From positions 1 through 64,000 of the forward strand of contig NZ_JACJRQ010000015.1 in the NCBI RefSeq assembly GCF_014697355.1: 64,000 nucleotides of DNA, read 5' to 3'. The notes under the pieces were generated by a model. The model was not told where the DNA came from. It was given only the letters and a program-made list of their open reading frames with translations, and ran no database searches. This document shows positions 33,968 through 42,014 of this stretch, one piece after another; position 1 is the first letter of the stretch; every line of letters starts with the position of its first letter. A program made the translations under genes and the position numbers. The DNA comes from Nostoc calcicola FACHB-3891 (GTDB lineage: Bacteria > Cyanobacteriota > Cyanobacteriia > Cyanobacteriales > Nostocaceae).

Positions 33968-36238
33968 ATGTATCGATTCCAGATCAGTGCATACACCCAA
34001 ACTGGTGAATCCATAGGTATTGTAGGTTCGACCAGAGAGTTGGGGCTGTGGGATATCAAAAAATGTGTCCATTTGCGTACAAGTGGCGATCGCTATCCTT
34101 TATGGTGGACAGATACAGAAATCAACATTGCACCGTCTCTAGAATCAGGCAATGGCCAGACAGTTGAATACAAGTATGTGCGTATAGACTCCAACGGTAG
34201 CCTACTATGGGAAGCTTTCGGCCTCAACCGCTGGCTGCCAATTCACCCTGAAAATCAATCCAAAACAATTATTATCGATGATGGCGCATTCGGTTATTTA
34301 CAGCCTCATGCCTTCGGATATTTTACTGAAGAACCTCCTGTCAACATGCCCCAAAACCAAGAGTCCCAGAAGCTGAAAATCGCGGTTATCGGTAGTTCTG
34401 TTGCCTTAGGTTATAAAGGTTGGCTCTTAAGAGGTTGGACTTGGCTATTAGCACAGGCTTTGCAGGAAAAATATGGACATCAACTCGTGAACGTGTCCGA
34501 AGTTGGGGCGAATGTCTCCAGAACAATCAATCGGTTTGCCTCAGTCGTTAGACCAGAAAAACCGGATATCGTAATTATTGCTTTGTCTTTGGGCAACGAA
34601 GGGTTAGCCTATTGTCTCCCCCACGAACGAAGGGCAATCCAGCGACGGTTTGAAAGTGGTTTACAGCAACTGGTGAAAATGACGCGGGACATCGGCGCGC
34701 GTCCGATTCTCGGCGGAGTCTATCCGAATAATGATTATTCTCTGGAACATCACTGGCTGTTAAAGGACACACACAACCGGACGATCGATTGGGGCGTTCC
34801 TGTACTCGATTGGTTGGCAGCATTGGATAATGGACAGGGAGGGTGGAAAGAAGGGATCTCCTTCGATCCGGCTCATCCCAACACCGTCGGACATCAGCTG
34901 ATGTATGAAGCCATCAACCTAGATTTGTTTGCGATCGCCAAAAGCGAATTAGCAAAAGAAAAACAACGCTTCCAGCAACCAAATGAAGTCACCGTCTACC
35001 TTGACAACGCAGGCTTTTATATTTCTGCCTGTATCGATGAGAAGCGTTTGCGGATCGTCAATCCATCACAACATACCTACAGCATTGCTCCCTATTGGCA
35101 AGAACTCCAAACTGCACTGCAAAGCAAGGCAGGATTGATCCCCGGCATCTACATTGCCAAGTCTGCCCAGCCAGGGACACTCCCCTTCTTCGCCGTCCAA
35201 GAAGATAGAGCGATCGCCACCACAGTAGACATCCCCCCTCGTGCAGATTTAGAATACAGCGCCGCCTTCAATCTGTTTTCGCCCAGCAACTCAAAACTTT
35301 TATTCTATGACGGGCATCTGGGAATTTTACAAGCAGACGAACGCCAGATCTGGGTAATTAACGAATCAGACAACGAGTACAACATCCATCCCATGTGGCG
35401 AGAGATTCGTCTAGCACTCAAAGCTGTACCCCCTGGTGTTTATGAAGATCCGCTGCATCCCGATATCCCCTTCCGTACCATGATGATTGGCAACAAAGGG
35501 CTGGAAAGTCGGGTGAAAGCACCACCAAAGTCAGCAGTACTGTTTCAATATAAATGTAAATTATCAGATATTAGCCGGGTTGCGATTTTGCCACTAGGCG
35601 ATCGCTGTGCCGTCAGAATGATGCTATATAAAATGGAGTACGATGGTCCCGCTTTTCCCTTTGATTTAACGCGGACTACCAAGATTGCAGACATCGCAGA
35701 TATCATCGAAAACCGTTTTTATGACATGTGGAACCCTGCGTTTTTGCATTACAATGCAGATGAACGTAGAATCTACCACAGTAAATGGTCAGGTCTATCC
35801 TTTGCTCACGAAGTCGAGGACACAGAAGACCCTGTTAACGATATGTCTCCCATCCACGAACGGATGCGCGTTCGCTACAGCGCACGCTCAGAAAGGTTTT
35901 GGTACACATTGGAAAACTGCGACAAAGCACTTTTCGTCCGCACAGGTATAGCCGATCGCTCTGGTGCGATCGATTTAGTCAACAAGCTGCAAAAACAATG
36001 CCAGGAAAAGCCATTTCACCTGCTGCTGCTTTCTCCCCAATCGTCTGAGGAATTTTTAGACCTTCCCAATGTGCTGCATTACAACGCAGATTTTAATCCC
36101 GATCGCATGTATGACGATTTAGGACACTGGGTGTATTGCACAGAGGTGATGCGGGGAATTTTGGAATCCCTTGGCGTATCTAGCAAAAACCTTTTTTGGT
36201 GCCCGCCGAATCCTCCGAAAGATGAGGCAAAAGGGTAA
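33968..36238 (+). CDS. CBM20 - SGNH hydrolase - DUF1796 fusion protein
   Basis: A 756-residue protein. Residues 1-110 form a CBM20 starch-binding domain (FQISAYTQTGESIGIVGSTR ELGLWD; PLWWTDTEI; VEYKYVRID). Residues about 135-320 are an SGNH/GDSL hydrolase (IAVIGSSVALGYKGW; SEVGANVSRTINRF; LSLGNEG; final FDPAHPN with catalytic Asp and His). A beta-rich middle with two related segments (LRIVNPSQHTYSIAPYWQEL and IWVINESDNEYNIHPMWREI) follows. The C-terminus is DUF1796, a papain-like putative cysteine-peptidase family (LPLGDRCAVRMMLY; FPFDLTRTTK; HYNADERRIYHSKW). AGGGA lies 8 nt before the ATG. No signal peptide is present. The fusion suggests glucan binding coupled to ester hydrolysis; the DUF1796 role is unknown. 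Confidence 0.78.
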   Translation: MYRFQISAYTQTGESIGIVGSTRELGLWDIKKCVHLRTSGDRYPLWWTDTEINIAPSLESGNGQTVEYKYVRIDSNGSLLWEAFGLNRWLPIHPENQSKTIIIDDGAFGYLQPHAFGYFTEEPPVNMPQNQESQKLKIAVIGSSVALGYKGWLLRGWTWLLAQALQEKYGHQLVNVSEVGANVSRTINRFASVVRPEKPDIVIIALSLGNEGLAYCLPHERRAIQRRFESGLQQLVKMTRDIGARPILGGVYPNNDYSLEHHWLLKDTHNRTIDWGVPVLDWLAALDNGQGGWKEGISFDPAHPNTVGHQLMYEAINLDLFAIAKSELAKEKQRFQQPNEVTVYLDNAGFYISACIDEKRLRIVNPSQHTYSIAPYWQELQTALQSKAGLIPGIYIAKSAQPGTLPFFAVQEDRAIATTVDIPPRADLEYSAAFNLFSPSNSKLLFYDGHLGILQADERQIWVINESDNEYNIHPMWREIRLALKAVPPGVYEDPLHPDIPFRTMMIGNKGLESRVKAPPKSAVLFQYKCKLSDISRVAILPLGDRCAVRMMLYKMEYDGPAFPFDLTRTTKIADIADIIENRFYDMWNPAFLHYNADERRIYHSKWSGLSFAHEVEDTEDPVNDMSPIHERMRVRYSARSERFWYTLENCDKALFVRTGIADRSGAIDLVNKLQKQCQEKPFHLLLLSPQSSEEFLDLPNVLHYNADFNPDRMYDDLGHWVYCTEVMRGILESLGVSSKNLFWCPPNPPKDEAKG

Positions 36239-36266
36239 GAAACTAGTACAAAAACGCAACATTTTC

Positions 36267-36400
36267 AGGACTTACGCAAAAATAAGTAACTTCGGTTAAT
36301 TTATCGAACCCCCAAGGCGCCTTCTCTACGAGAGGCTTCGCCAACGCGCAGCGTCTCGTAGAGAATAACGCCAAGAATTTGTAGAGTGTGCGTAAGTCCT
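36267..36400. mobile_element. MITE-like element M5, copy 2
   Basis: The ends are aggacttacgcaaaaataag (36267) and tgcgtaagtcct (ending 36400). A GCGTCTC-type repeat is nested inside (36311-36366). Confidence 0.65.
36311..36366. repeat. GCGTCTC-type palindromic repeat inside M5
   Basis: The sequence ggcgccttctctacgagagg is followed by cttcgcc and gcagcgtctcgtagagaata. Confidence 0.65.
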
Positions 36401-36405
36401 AATTT

Positions 36406-36431
36406 TGTAGAGACGCGATGAATCGCGTCTT
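36406..36431. repeat. Hairpin repeat P2, copy 3
   Basis: The arms agacgcga and tcgcgtct surround tgaa. Confidence 0.65.
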
Positions 36432-36522
36432 CACCCAAGGATGTGTTGCAATCATTATATTGAATTGGTATAAGTTTTTATTTTTGGTGTCTCTGTCACA
36501 AAATTTTAGTTACCCTTGAATA

Positions 36523-36606
36523 TATAGCGTTTCCCGACCTACTGAGATACACCTGTAGGGGCACGGCAGTGCCGTGCCCCTACACCTGGCGATATAATGT
36601 TGTACC
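36523..36606. repeat. Palindromic repeat P1 copy d, cutting the endonuclease gene
   Basis: The unit tatagcgtttcccgacctac ... ggggcacggcagtgccgtgc ... gatataatgttgtacc ends where the endonuclease frame begins. The terminal block found in other copies (gcatctgaatgggaaccgct) is missing here. Confidence 0.75.
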
Positions 36607-36921
36607 GGTTTCCCACTCAAGCGCAAAAAGATAGTTGTCAATGACCTTTGTTGCATCTACCTTTCCTGGCGATCGCGTTGCATAGTTAATCGAAGTTTCG
36701 AGACTCCATCCAAATTTATCCCTCAACGCGATCGTGCAAGCATCTTTAATTGGCTTGACACCATTACCGTGCTTTGATGGATTGATGGTAAAACTAGATG
36801 TACCAGGAGGATGAACGATTAAAGAGATAGCATCACGAATTTCAGCCCTAATGATAGACCAATCGTTTGATTCTTCAAAATTCCCAACACTGATTAGAGA
36901 AACTTCTTGAACAATTTTCAT
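36580..36921 (-). pseudogene. BamHI-like restriction endonuclease, C-terminally truncated
   Basis: The readable 107 residues resemble cyanobacterial restriction-endonuclease proteins of the BamHI/BglII type: IIRAEIRDAISLIVHPPGTS, GVKPIKDACTIALRDKFGW and the core SPGKVDATK ... LFALEWETG. These contain the conserved Asp and an E-W-E pair that resembles the ExE of BamHI. After EWETG the family continues with a segment like NISSSHRA and about 80 further residues; here the frame enters palindromic repeat P1 and stops after TTLYRQV. The start overlaps the upstream stop as ATGA (36918-36921), so the gene was translationally coupled to the acyl-CoA synthetase gene. It is presumably inactive. No partner methyltransferase is nearby. 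Confidence 0.6.
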
Positions 36922-38408
36922 CTAATACCAAATAGCTCAACTACCGTCGGTTTAGTAACTTTCCCCATCGCGTTACGCGGCAATTCTTCAACTATCAAAA
37001 TTTGAGTTGGCACCTTATAAACAGCCAATTGCTCTTTTGCCCAACTCCTGAGAGATTCTAATGTCAAAGTTTGCGATCCTTGCAATACTAACGCCGCACA
37101 AACGCGCTCACCCCACTCTATGTCTGCAACCCCAACTACTGCACATTCCTGAATATCTGGATGGGTTCTTAACACTTCTTCAATTTCCAAAGCTGAGACT
37201 TTATAACCTCCAGTTTTGATGATATCTACACTCATCCGTCCCAGAATGCGATAATTCCCATTCTCAACTACGGCGAGATCTCCAGTACGAAACCAACCAT
37301 CTTGGAAGGCTTTGGCGGTTGCTTGGGGGTTTTGCCAATATTCCAAAAACACCGTCGCGCCTTTGACTTGGATTTCTCCTGGTGTTCCTGGTGGAGCTAA
37401 CTCTCCATTCTCATCCACTAATCTCACTTCCACTTGAGGTAACGGCTTTCCTACATATCCTGACAACCGTTCACCGTGTAAAGAATTCGATAGCGCCATG
37501 CCAATTTCCGTCATTCCATAGCGCTCCAGCAGAAAATGTCCGCTGATGGTTTGCCACTTTTCTAAAACTTGAACTGGTAAGGCTGCTGAACCAGAAACCA
37601 TCAGGCGCATTTTTTCACAGCCTGCTGACATGGTTTTCTGCTGTTCGCTCCCTGCATTTTCCCAAGCAGCAATCAGCTTTACATATACTGTCGGTACTGC
37701 CATAAATAAAGTTAAGTCACCGTCACAAATTCGATTCCATACAACTTGGGCATCAAACTTGCTCAACATGTGACACTCTGCCCCAGCCCATAAAGCACAA
37801 GTTAATATATTGACAATTCCGTGAATATGATGTAGAGGAAGTACATGTAAAATGCGATCGCTTGATGTCCATTCCCAAGCTGTAACCAAGCTAGTGACTT
37901 GCGCTTGAATATTTTCATGGGTTGTAACGACACCTTTGGGTTTACCTGTTGTACCACTGGTGTAGAGAATTAAGGCGCGTCTGGTGATATCTACCTCTGG
38001 GAGGCGACTAACATTAGATGGGAGCGTTTCTGTGGTGAGGATAAATCGCAAATTTTGTGATTTGGCGATCGCTTGCAGTGTATCCTCAAAATCAGGATGG
38101 GCAATAAGAATCGATGCTCCAGAATTTGCGATCGCATACTCTAATTCTGGGCGCGGGTGGGAAACACACAAAGGTACCGCTATTCCACCAGCACGCCAAA
38201 TCCCCCATTGAGTAGCTACATACTCAAACCCAGACGGGATGAGAAAAGCTACTCGCTCCTCGTCTAAATCATCTGCATTCTCAAGAAGACTTGTGGCGAT
38301 TTGACTGGAGGTATAGAGTAAATCCCCATAAGTAAATACTCCTTGGGTTGTAGCGATCGCTATTTTATCGTTGTGTTCTTGAGCGCGAGTAATTAATGGG
38401 AGATTCAC
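36918..38408 (-). CDS. Acyl-CoA synthetase (AMP-dependent synthetase/ligase)
   Basis: The 496-residue adenylate-forming enzyme carries the P-loop LYTSGTTGKPKGVV, the A5-type YGMTEIG motif, the WFRTGDLAVVENGNYRILGR motif and the C-terminal catalytic lysine region PRNAMGKVTK. The overall fold and compact N-terminus resemble malonyl-CoA/medium-chain acyl-CoA synthetases; the substrate is not determined. The sequence predicts an active ligase. It starts at ATG 38408. It is cytoplasmic. Its downstream gene overlaps by four bases (ATGA). Confidence 0.9.
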   Translation of the reverse strand: MNLPLITRAQEHNDKIAIATTQGVFTYGDLLYTSSQIATSLLENADDLDEERVAFLIPSGFEYVATQWGIWRAGGIAVPLCVSHPRPELEYAIANSGASILIAHPDFEDTLQAIAKSQNLRFILTTETLPSNVSRLPEVDITRRALILYTSGTTGKPKGVVTTHENIQAQVTSLVTAWEWTSSDRILHVLPLHHIHGIVNILTCALWAGAECHMLSKFDAQVVWNRICDGDLTLFMAVPTVYVKLIAAWENAGSEQQKTMSAGCEKMRLMVSGSAALPVQVLEKWQTISGHFLLERYGMTEIGMALSNSLHGERLSGYVGKPLPQVEVRLVDENGELAPPGTPGEIQVKGATVFLEYWQNPQATAKAFQDGWFRTGDLAVVENGNYRILGRMSVDIIKTGGYKVSALEIEEVLRTHPDIQECAVVGVADIEWGERVCAALVLQGSQTLTLESLRSWAKEQLAVYKVPTQILIVEELPRNAMGKVTKPTVVELFGIR

Positions 38409-38479
38409 GTTTTTTTACCGATTTAAGATTAATTCAGTCTGGTTACTGAAAGGATATTGCAGTTAGTATCACCTTGTAT

Positions 38480-39169
38480 TCATCGCAAACCGGGATTAGC
38501 TACCGGAGGATAAAACCAAAGATTACTACCATTAAATCGCACATCTCGATCTAAACGACTGTGGAAATTAAACAAGATTGAAGAAGTATCACCCTGTCCC
38601 ATCACATCAATTTTCCAACCAGGAACAGGTATTTTCTCACAAGCTGGTTTATTACTAGTTGTGCCCAAACAAGCATCATCCCAAGTTATCTGCTCAGCCC
38701 AATGTAAATTAAAACTATTGAGAGATTTGCCAGTTTGCATAGATGCAGCTTTTATCGCTTCATTCACAAGATAACGCGGTACACTTTTGGGAGCATCAAA
38801 TTGAAATCCGTTATTAGTGGCATAATATACCCAAATTTGTCCTCGATATGAAACTTGCACTTTCCAACCGAACACATTATGCATGACAGGAACTGCTCCC
38901 TGTATCGGCATAGATGGCCCATCCCCACCATAACTTCCCCATTTCACAGCTTGAACTTTATCAACTTTCCAAGCAGCACGGTGAGTTTGGGAACGTTTAG
39001 CTGCATCTGATAAAATCTCTTCAATTGTTTTCTTAGATAAATTTCCCGCACTAGAAACTAAATCTAATTCCAGCATCTTTTCATTTAAATCGCTGCCATA
39101 TAAATTTACACAAGTAATAGCTAGGGTCAAGCAACCTATCATTGTCAAAATAGTAGCTTTCGGTTTCAT
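38480..39169 (-). CDS. Secreted protein of unknown function
   Basis: The 229-residue protein has a signal peptide (MKPKATILTMIGCLTLAITC, cleaved around YGS). The domain that follows contains VKWGSYGGDGPSM, FGWKVQVSYRGQIWVYYATN and HWAEQITWDDACLGTTSNKP with two possibly disulfide-bonding cysteines (DDACLG ... PACEKIPVPGWKI). I recognise this style from cyanobacterial extracytoplasmic proteins, but no functional family can be named. It lies 71 bp from the acyl-CoA synthetase start on the same strand and might be its first operon partner. Confidence 0.6.
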   Translation of the reverse strand: MKPKATILTMIGCLTLAITCVNLYGSDLNEKMLELDLVSSAGNLSKKTIEEILSDAAKRSQTHRAAWKVDKVQAVKWGSYGGDGPSMPIQGAVPVMHNVFGWKVQVSYRGQIWVYYATNNGFQFDAPKSVPRYLVNEAIKAASMQTGKSLNSFNLHWAEQITWDDACLGTTSNKPACEKIPVPGWKIDVMGQGDTSSILFNFHSRLDRDVRFNGSNLWFYPPVANPGLR

Positions 39170-39449
39170 AGAAAATATTGTTAAATATTATGACTATGAC
39201 GAACCCTAGATCAACTTTGTTGCAAATTCAAATATTGGCATTGCTGATTTCATCTATGAAAACGATTCTGTATGATATAAAAATCCTTGTAGAAATGTTG
39301 CAATTGCTAGTCTCTACATCTGGATTCATACCGCAATTGGGCAACGCCCAAATATTTATATCAATTCTCTAAACAACGACTACAGATGATGATACTCTGA
39401 GGCAAAGACAAAAACATTTTTGTGCGGGGGTTCCTCATTTAGCTTGGTA
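39170..39449. other. Intergenic region without a gene
   Basis: About 280 bp. The plus-strand frame at 39178-39372 (MLNIMTMTNPRSTLLQIQ) has no supporting start signal or domain and is rejected. Confidence 0.4.
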
Positions 39450-39480
39450 GATCCCAGACTTCTTGAAGAAGTCGGGGATC
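39450..39480. repeat. Palindromic repeat P3, copy 3
   Basis: The arms gatcccagacttctt and aagaagtcggggatc pair, with one change from the other copies. Confidence 0.75.
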
Positions 39481-39496
39481 CGATCGCCGACAACCT

Positions 39497-39793
39497 TTAG
39501 TTCTTTTTCACGTCACGCGCCATATTGATGTAGTAATCCTCAATTTTTTTGGTATTGGGACGACGGCGGGTAGTGGCGGGAGTTTCAGGAGTGGTATTTT
39601 GAGCCGTTGGAATCGACTCTATATCTTGCGCCCGATCGGATTCCAAGAAATAATTAGAGTTAGTCAATCCGAAGCTCCTGGCAAAAAAGCCAAACAAATT
39701 TCTGAAAAAATTCCAGAAAGGCTGGAAAACAAAAGATAAAAAACCTTCCAAACGAAGGAAGAAATTGCGAAGAATTTGAGTTAGACGAAGCAT
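39497..39793 (-). CDS. Small conserved cyanobacterial protein, unknown function
   Basis: The 98-residue protein has an aromatic, amphipathic N-terminal half (LRNFFLRLEGFLSFVFQPFW, FFRNLFGFFARSFGLTNSNY) and a basic Pro/Thr tail (TPETPATTRRRPNTKKIEDY). Proteins like it are widespread in cyanobacteria and often carry arbitrary names in databases; no enzymatic motif is present. The N-terminal half could associate with membranes as an amphipathic helix (inference). Confidence 0.65.
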   Translation of the reverse strand: MLRLTQILRNFFLRLEGFLSFVFQPFWNFFRNLFGFFARSFGLTNSNYFLESDRAQDIESIPTAQNTTPETPATTRRRPNTKKIEDYYINMARDVKKN

Positions 39794-40024
39794 AGTTGCA
39801 TCCTCTATGATTGCCTATTGTTATTGTGACTTAATTCTGAAGCCGATATTAAATTGCTGCTATAGCAATCCTTAATGAGTCATATTGAAATTGTATCAAA
39901 AGTCTTTCTTTGCGTTCTCTTCTCTGCGTTCTCCGTGTCTCGCCGATTTAAAAGTAATTTATTTAACCTTGTTTGGCATAAATATACAGAGAAAAAATAT
40001 TCCTGAATTCTTACCTTTTTACTT

Positions 40025-41125
40025 TTACCTAGTTCGGTAAGGTAAAACAATACTGACAATAGTTTGTTGCTCAGGAATGCTATTGACGATCAATTCACCG
40101 CCATATAATTTGACTATATGCTGAACAATACTCAGCCCCAGTCCAGAGCCTTGTTGTTCGTGTAACTTGCGATTAAATTGGATAAAAGCTCCAATTCTTT
40201 CAATTTCTTCAATTGTCATTCCTTTCCCGTTATCAACTATATGTAAGCGAAATTTACTGTTATCAACATTACTAATAACTCTAACTTGACTACCAGGCAA
40301 GGAAAATTTAAAAGCATTCTCTATCAATTCTTCAATGACGATAGTGAATTTATCTTCTGGGATTTGCACAATTGATTCTGTAATTTCGAGAGTTAAATCT
40401 TTGGTTCGAGAAAATTCTCTAGCTTTTTGTAGGCAAATATCACTAATAACTGTTTTAGCAACACATTTATCTGAACCTTCTTGAAGTTCTCGAATTTTTT
40501 CAGTATCTCGTATAATTAACTCTAGATTAGAGTAGAGTAAAAACCTTTGAGTTAATCTGTTTAATCGATTGGCAGAAGTATAAATTAATTCTGCAATTTC
40601 GATTTCTTCAGACTCACGCATCATACTACAGTTGTCAACTAACAACTGTGACATACCAATAATCCCATTTAAAGGAGTATTGAGTTCATGAGGTAATGAG
40701 TGAGCAATATTCATTCGTAGTTCATCTAGCTTAGCTTGAGATTGACGCTGAGCTACAGATTGTTTATGCAGACGAGTGGCGATCGCGTTTAATAATTCTT
40801 CAGTTGTAAATGGTTTTGTTAAATAATCATCGGCTCCAATTTCCATACCCTGGCGAAAATCTGAACGGTCAGCTTTAGCAGTAACAAATATTAAAGGAAT
40901 ATTGACAGTTGCTTCATTTTTACGCAGAGCAGACAGTACACTATAGCCATCTAACTCTGGCATCATAATGTCACAGATAATCAAATCGGGTAATTTGGTT
41001 TTAGCAATTTCTAATCCAATTTTACCATTTGCAGCTATTAAAGTTTGAAAATCCGAAAATTGTAAAATTTCCTCAATATTTTCCCGGATTTGGTCTTCAT
41101 CTTCTATAATTAAAATGGTATTCAT
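40025..41125 (-). CDS. REC - histidine kinase (response-regulator/kinase hybrid)
   Basis: The 366-residue protein has an N-terminal receiver (ILIIEDEDQIRENIEEIL; phospho-acceptor Asp in LIICDIMMPELDG; Lys in DDYLTKPF), a DHp segment (MNIAHSLPHELNTPLNGIIG, with two histidines; the one in HELNTP is the probable phospho-site) and an HATPase_c domain (IEELIENAFKFS, VDNGKGM, GSGLGLSI). There is no transmembrane helix. It sits 68 bp downstream of the REC protein at 41194-41928 in a three-gene minus-strand cluster. It would receive a signal through REC and phosphorylate its own histidine or a partner. Confidence 0.92.
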   Translation of the reverse strand: MNTILIIEDEDQIRENIEEILQFSDFQTLIAANGKIGLEIAKTKLPDLIICDIMMPELDGYSVLSALRKNEATVNIPLIFVTAKADRSDFRQGMEIGADDYLTKPFTTEELLNAIATRLHKQSVAQRQSQAKLDELRMNIAHSLPHELNTPLNGIIGMSQLLVDNCSMMRESEEIEIAELIYTSANRLNRLTQRFLLYSNLELIIRDTEKIRELQEGSDKCVAKTVISDICLQKAREFSRTKDLTLEITESIVQIPEDKFTIVIEELIENAFKFSLPGSQVRVISNVDNSKFRLHIVDNGKGMTIEEIERIGAFIQFNRKLHEQQGSGLGLSIVQHIVKLYGGELIVNSIPEQQTIVSIVLPYRTR

Positions 41126-41193
41126 TTATTATATAACTTCAACTTTTACTATATTAATTTATTATGAGACTTGAACTTTGCAAAATTCGTGTT

Positions 41194-41928
41194 TTATTTG
41201 TGATGATTGAGTAAATTAAATTTTTGGAGAATTTTGGCATTTTCTGGTGTTAATAATACTTGTAAGTTTTTCATTTCATTTAAAAGTTCAATTTCACGAG
41301 AGCATTCTTGTTGTAATATAGTCAAGTAGCGCTCACGCTCGGCATTTGATTGAGTTTCTTTGAGCATATGGATTGCCATATTAATATTAGAAAGTGGATT
41401 GCCTAAGTCTTGTAAAAGTTTTTGTAAAACTTCATTGTGCATTTCTGCTAGTTGTTTGCTTTCTTGGAGCTTTTGTGAATTTATCTGTATTTGTTGCCTC
41501 AACTTGACATTGTGTTGACGTTCTTGTTCATATTGTTGTCTAATGAAATCTGGCTTTTCTATCCGTGTCAGTCTAATCTCAATTGCCTTGATAAGTTCTT
41601 CAGGAGAGAAAGGTTTTGTCAAATAATCATCGGCTCCCAACTCCATAGCCTGACGTAAATCGCTACGCTCTACTTTTGCAGTCAGAAAAATTACTGGTAT
41701 CGATCTAGTTTCTGAATCTTGACGCAAGCTTTCAAGCACTCTGTAGCCATCTAATTCAGGCATCATAATATCACAACAGATCAGGTCTGGTTTTTCTGCT
41801 TTTGCAAGCCTTAATCCCTCTAAGCCATTATTTGCACTAATAGTATTAAAATCTGACAAACTTAAAATCTGTTCAATGTTTGAGCAGACTTGGATTTCAT
41901 CTTCAATTACTAAGATTTTTTTATTCAT
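41194..41928 (-). CDS. REC protein with degenerate DHp domain, no ATPase
   Basis: The 244-residue protein has an N-terminal receiver with intact Asp (LICCDIMMPELDG) and Lys (DDYLTKPFSPEEL), then a coiled coil (EQERQHNVKLRQQIQINSQK) and a helix pair resembling a histidine-kinase DHp domain (LLQDLGNPLSNINMAIHMLK). In that motif the His of the usual HDLRNPL is Gln, and no HATPase domain follows. It looks like a phosphorylatable dimerisation partner or adaptor rather than a kinase. The ATG at 41928 (MNKKILVIEDE) begins the receiver; the longer frame adds 25 residues without domain character. It lies 86 bp from the CBS kinase upstream. Confidence 0.85.
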   Translation of the reverse strand: MNKKILVIEDEIQVCSNIEQILSLSDFNTISANNGLEGLRLAKAEKPDLICCDIMMPELDGYRVLESLRQDSETRSIPVIFLTAKVERSDLRQAMELGADDYLTKPFSPEELIKAIEIRLTRIEKPDFIRQQYEQERQHNVKLRQQIQINSQKLQESKQLAEMHNEVLQKLLQDLGNPLSNINMAIHMLKETQSNAERERYLTILQQECSREIELLNEMKNLQVLLTPENAKILQKFNLLNHHK

Positions 41929-42014
41929 TGTTTTATTTAAATACTCATTTTGCTTATCGAGTTTGCACAGTTTATTTTTCCCAAAATCGTTTATGAATAA
42001 CACATGAGATTTTC

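Noticed and set aside
39178..39372. Plus-strand 64-codon frame divergent from the secreted protein
   Set aside because: It has no clear ribosome-binding site or recognisable domain, and its hydrophobic stretch is explained by AT-rich DNA.
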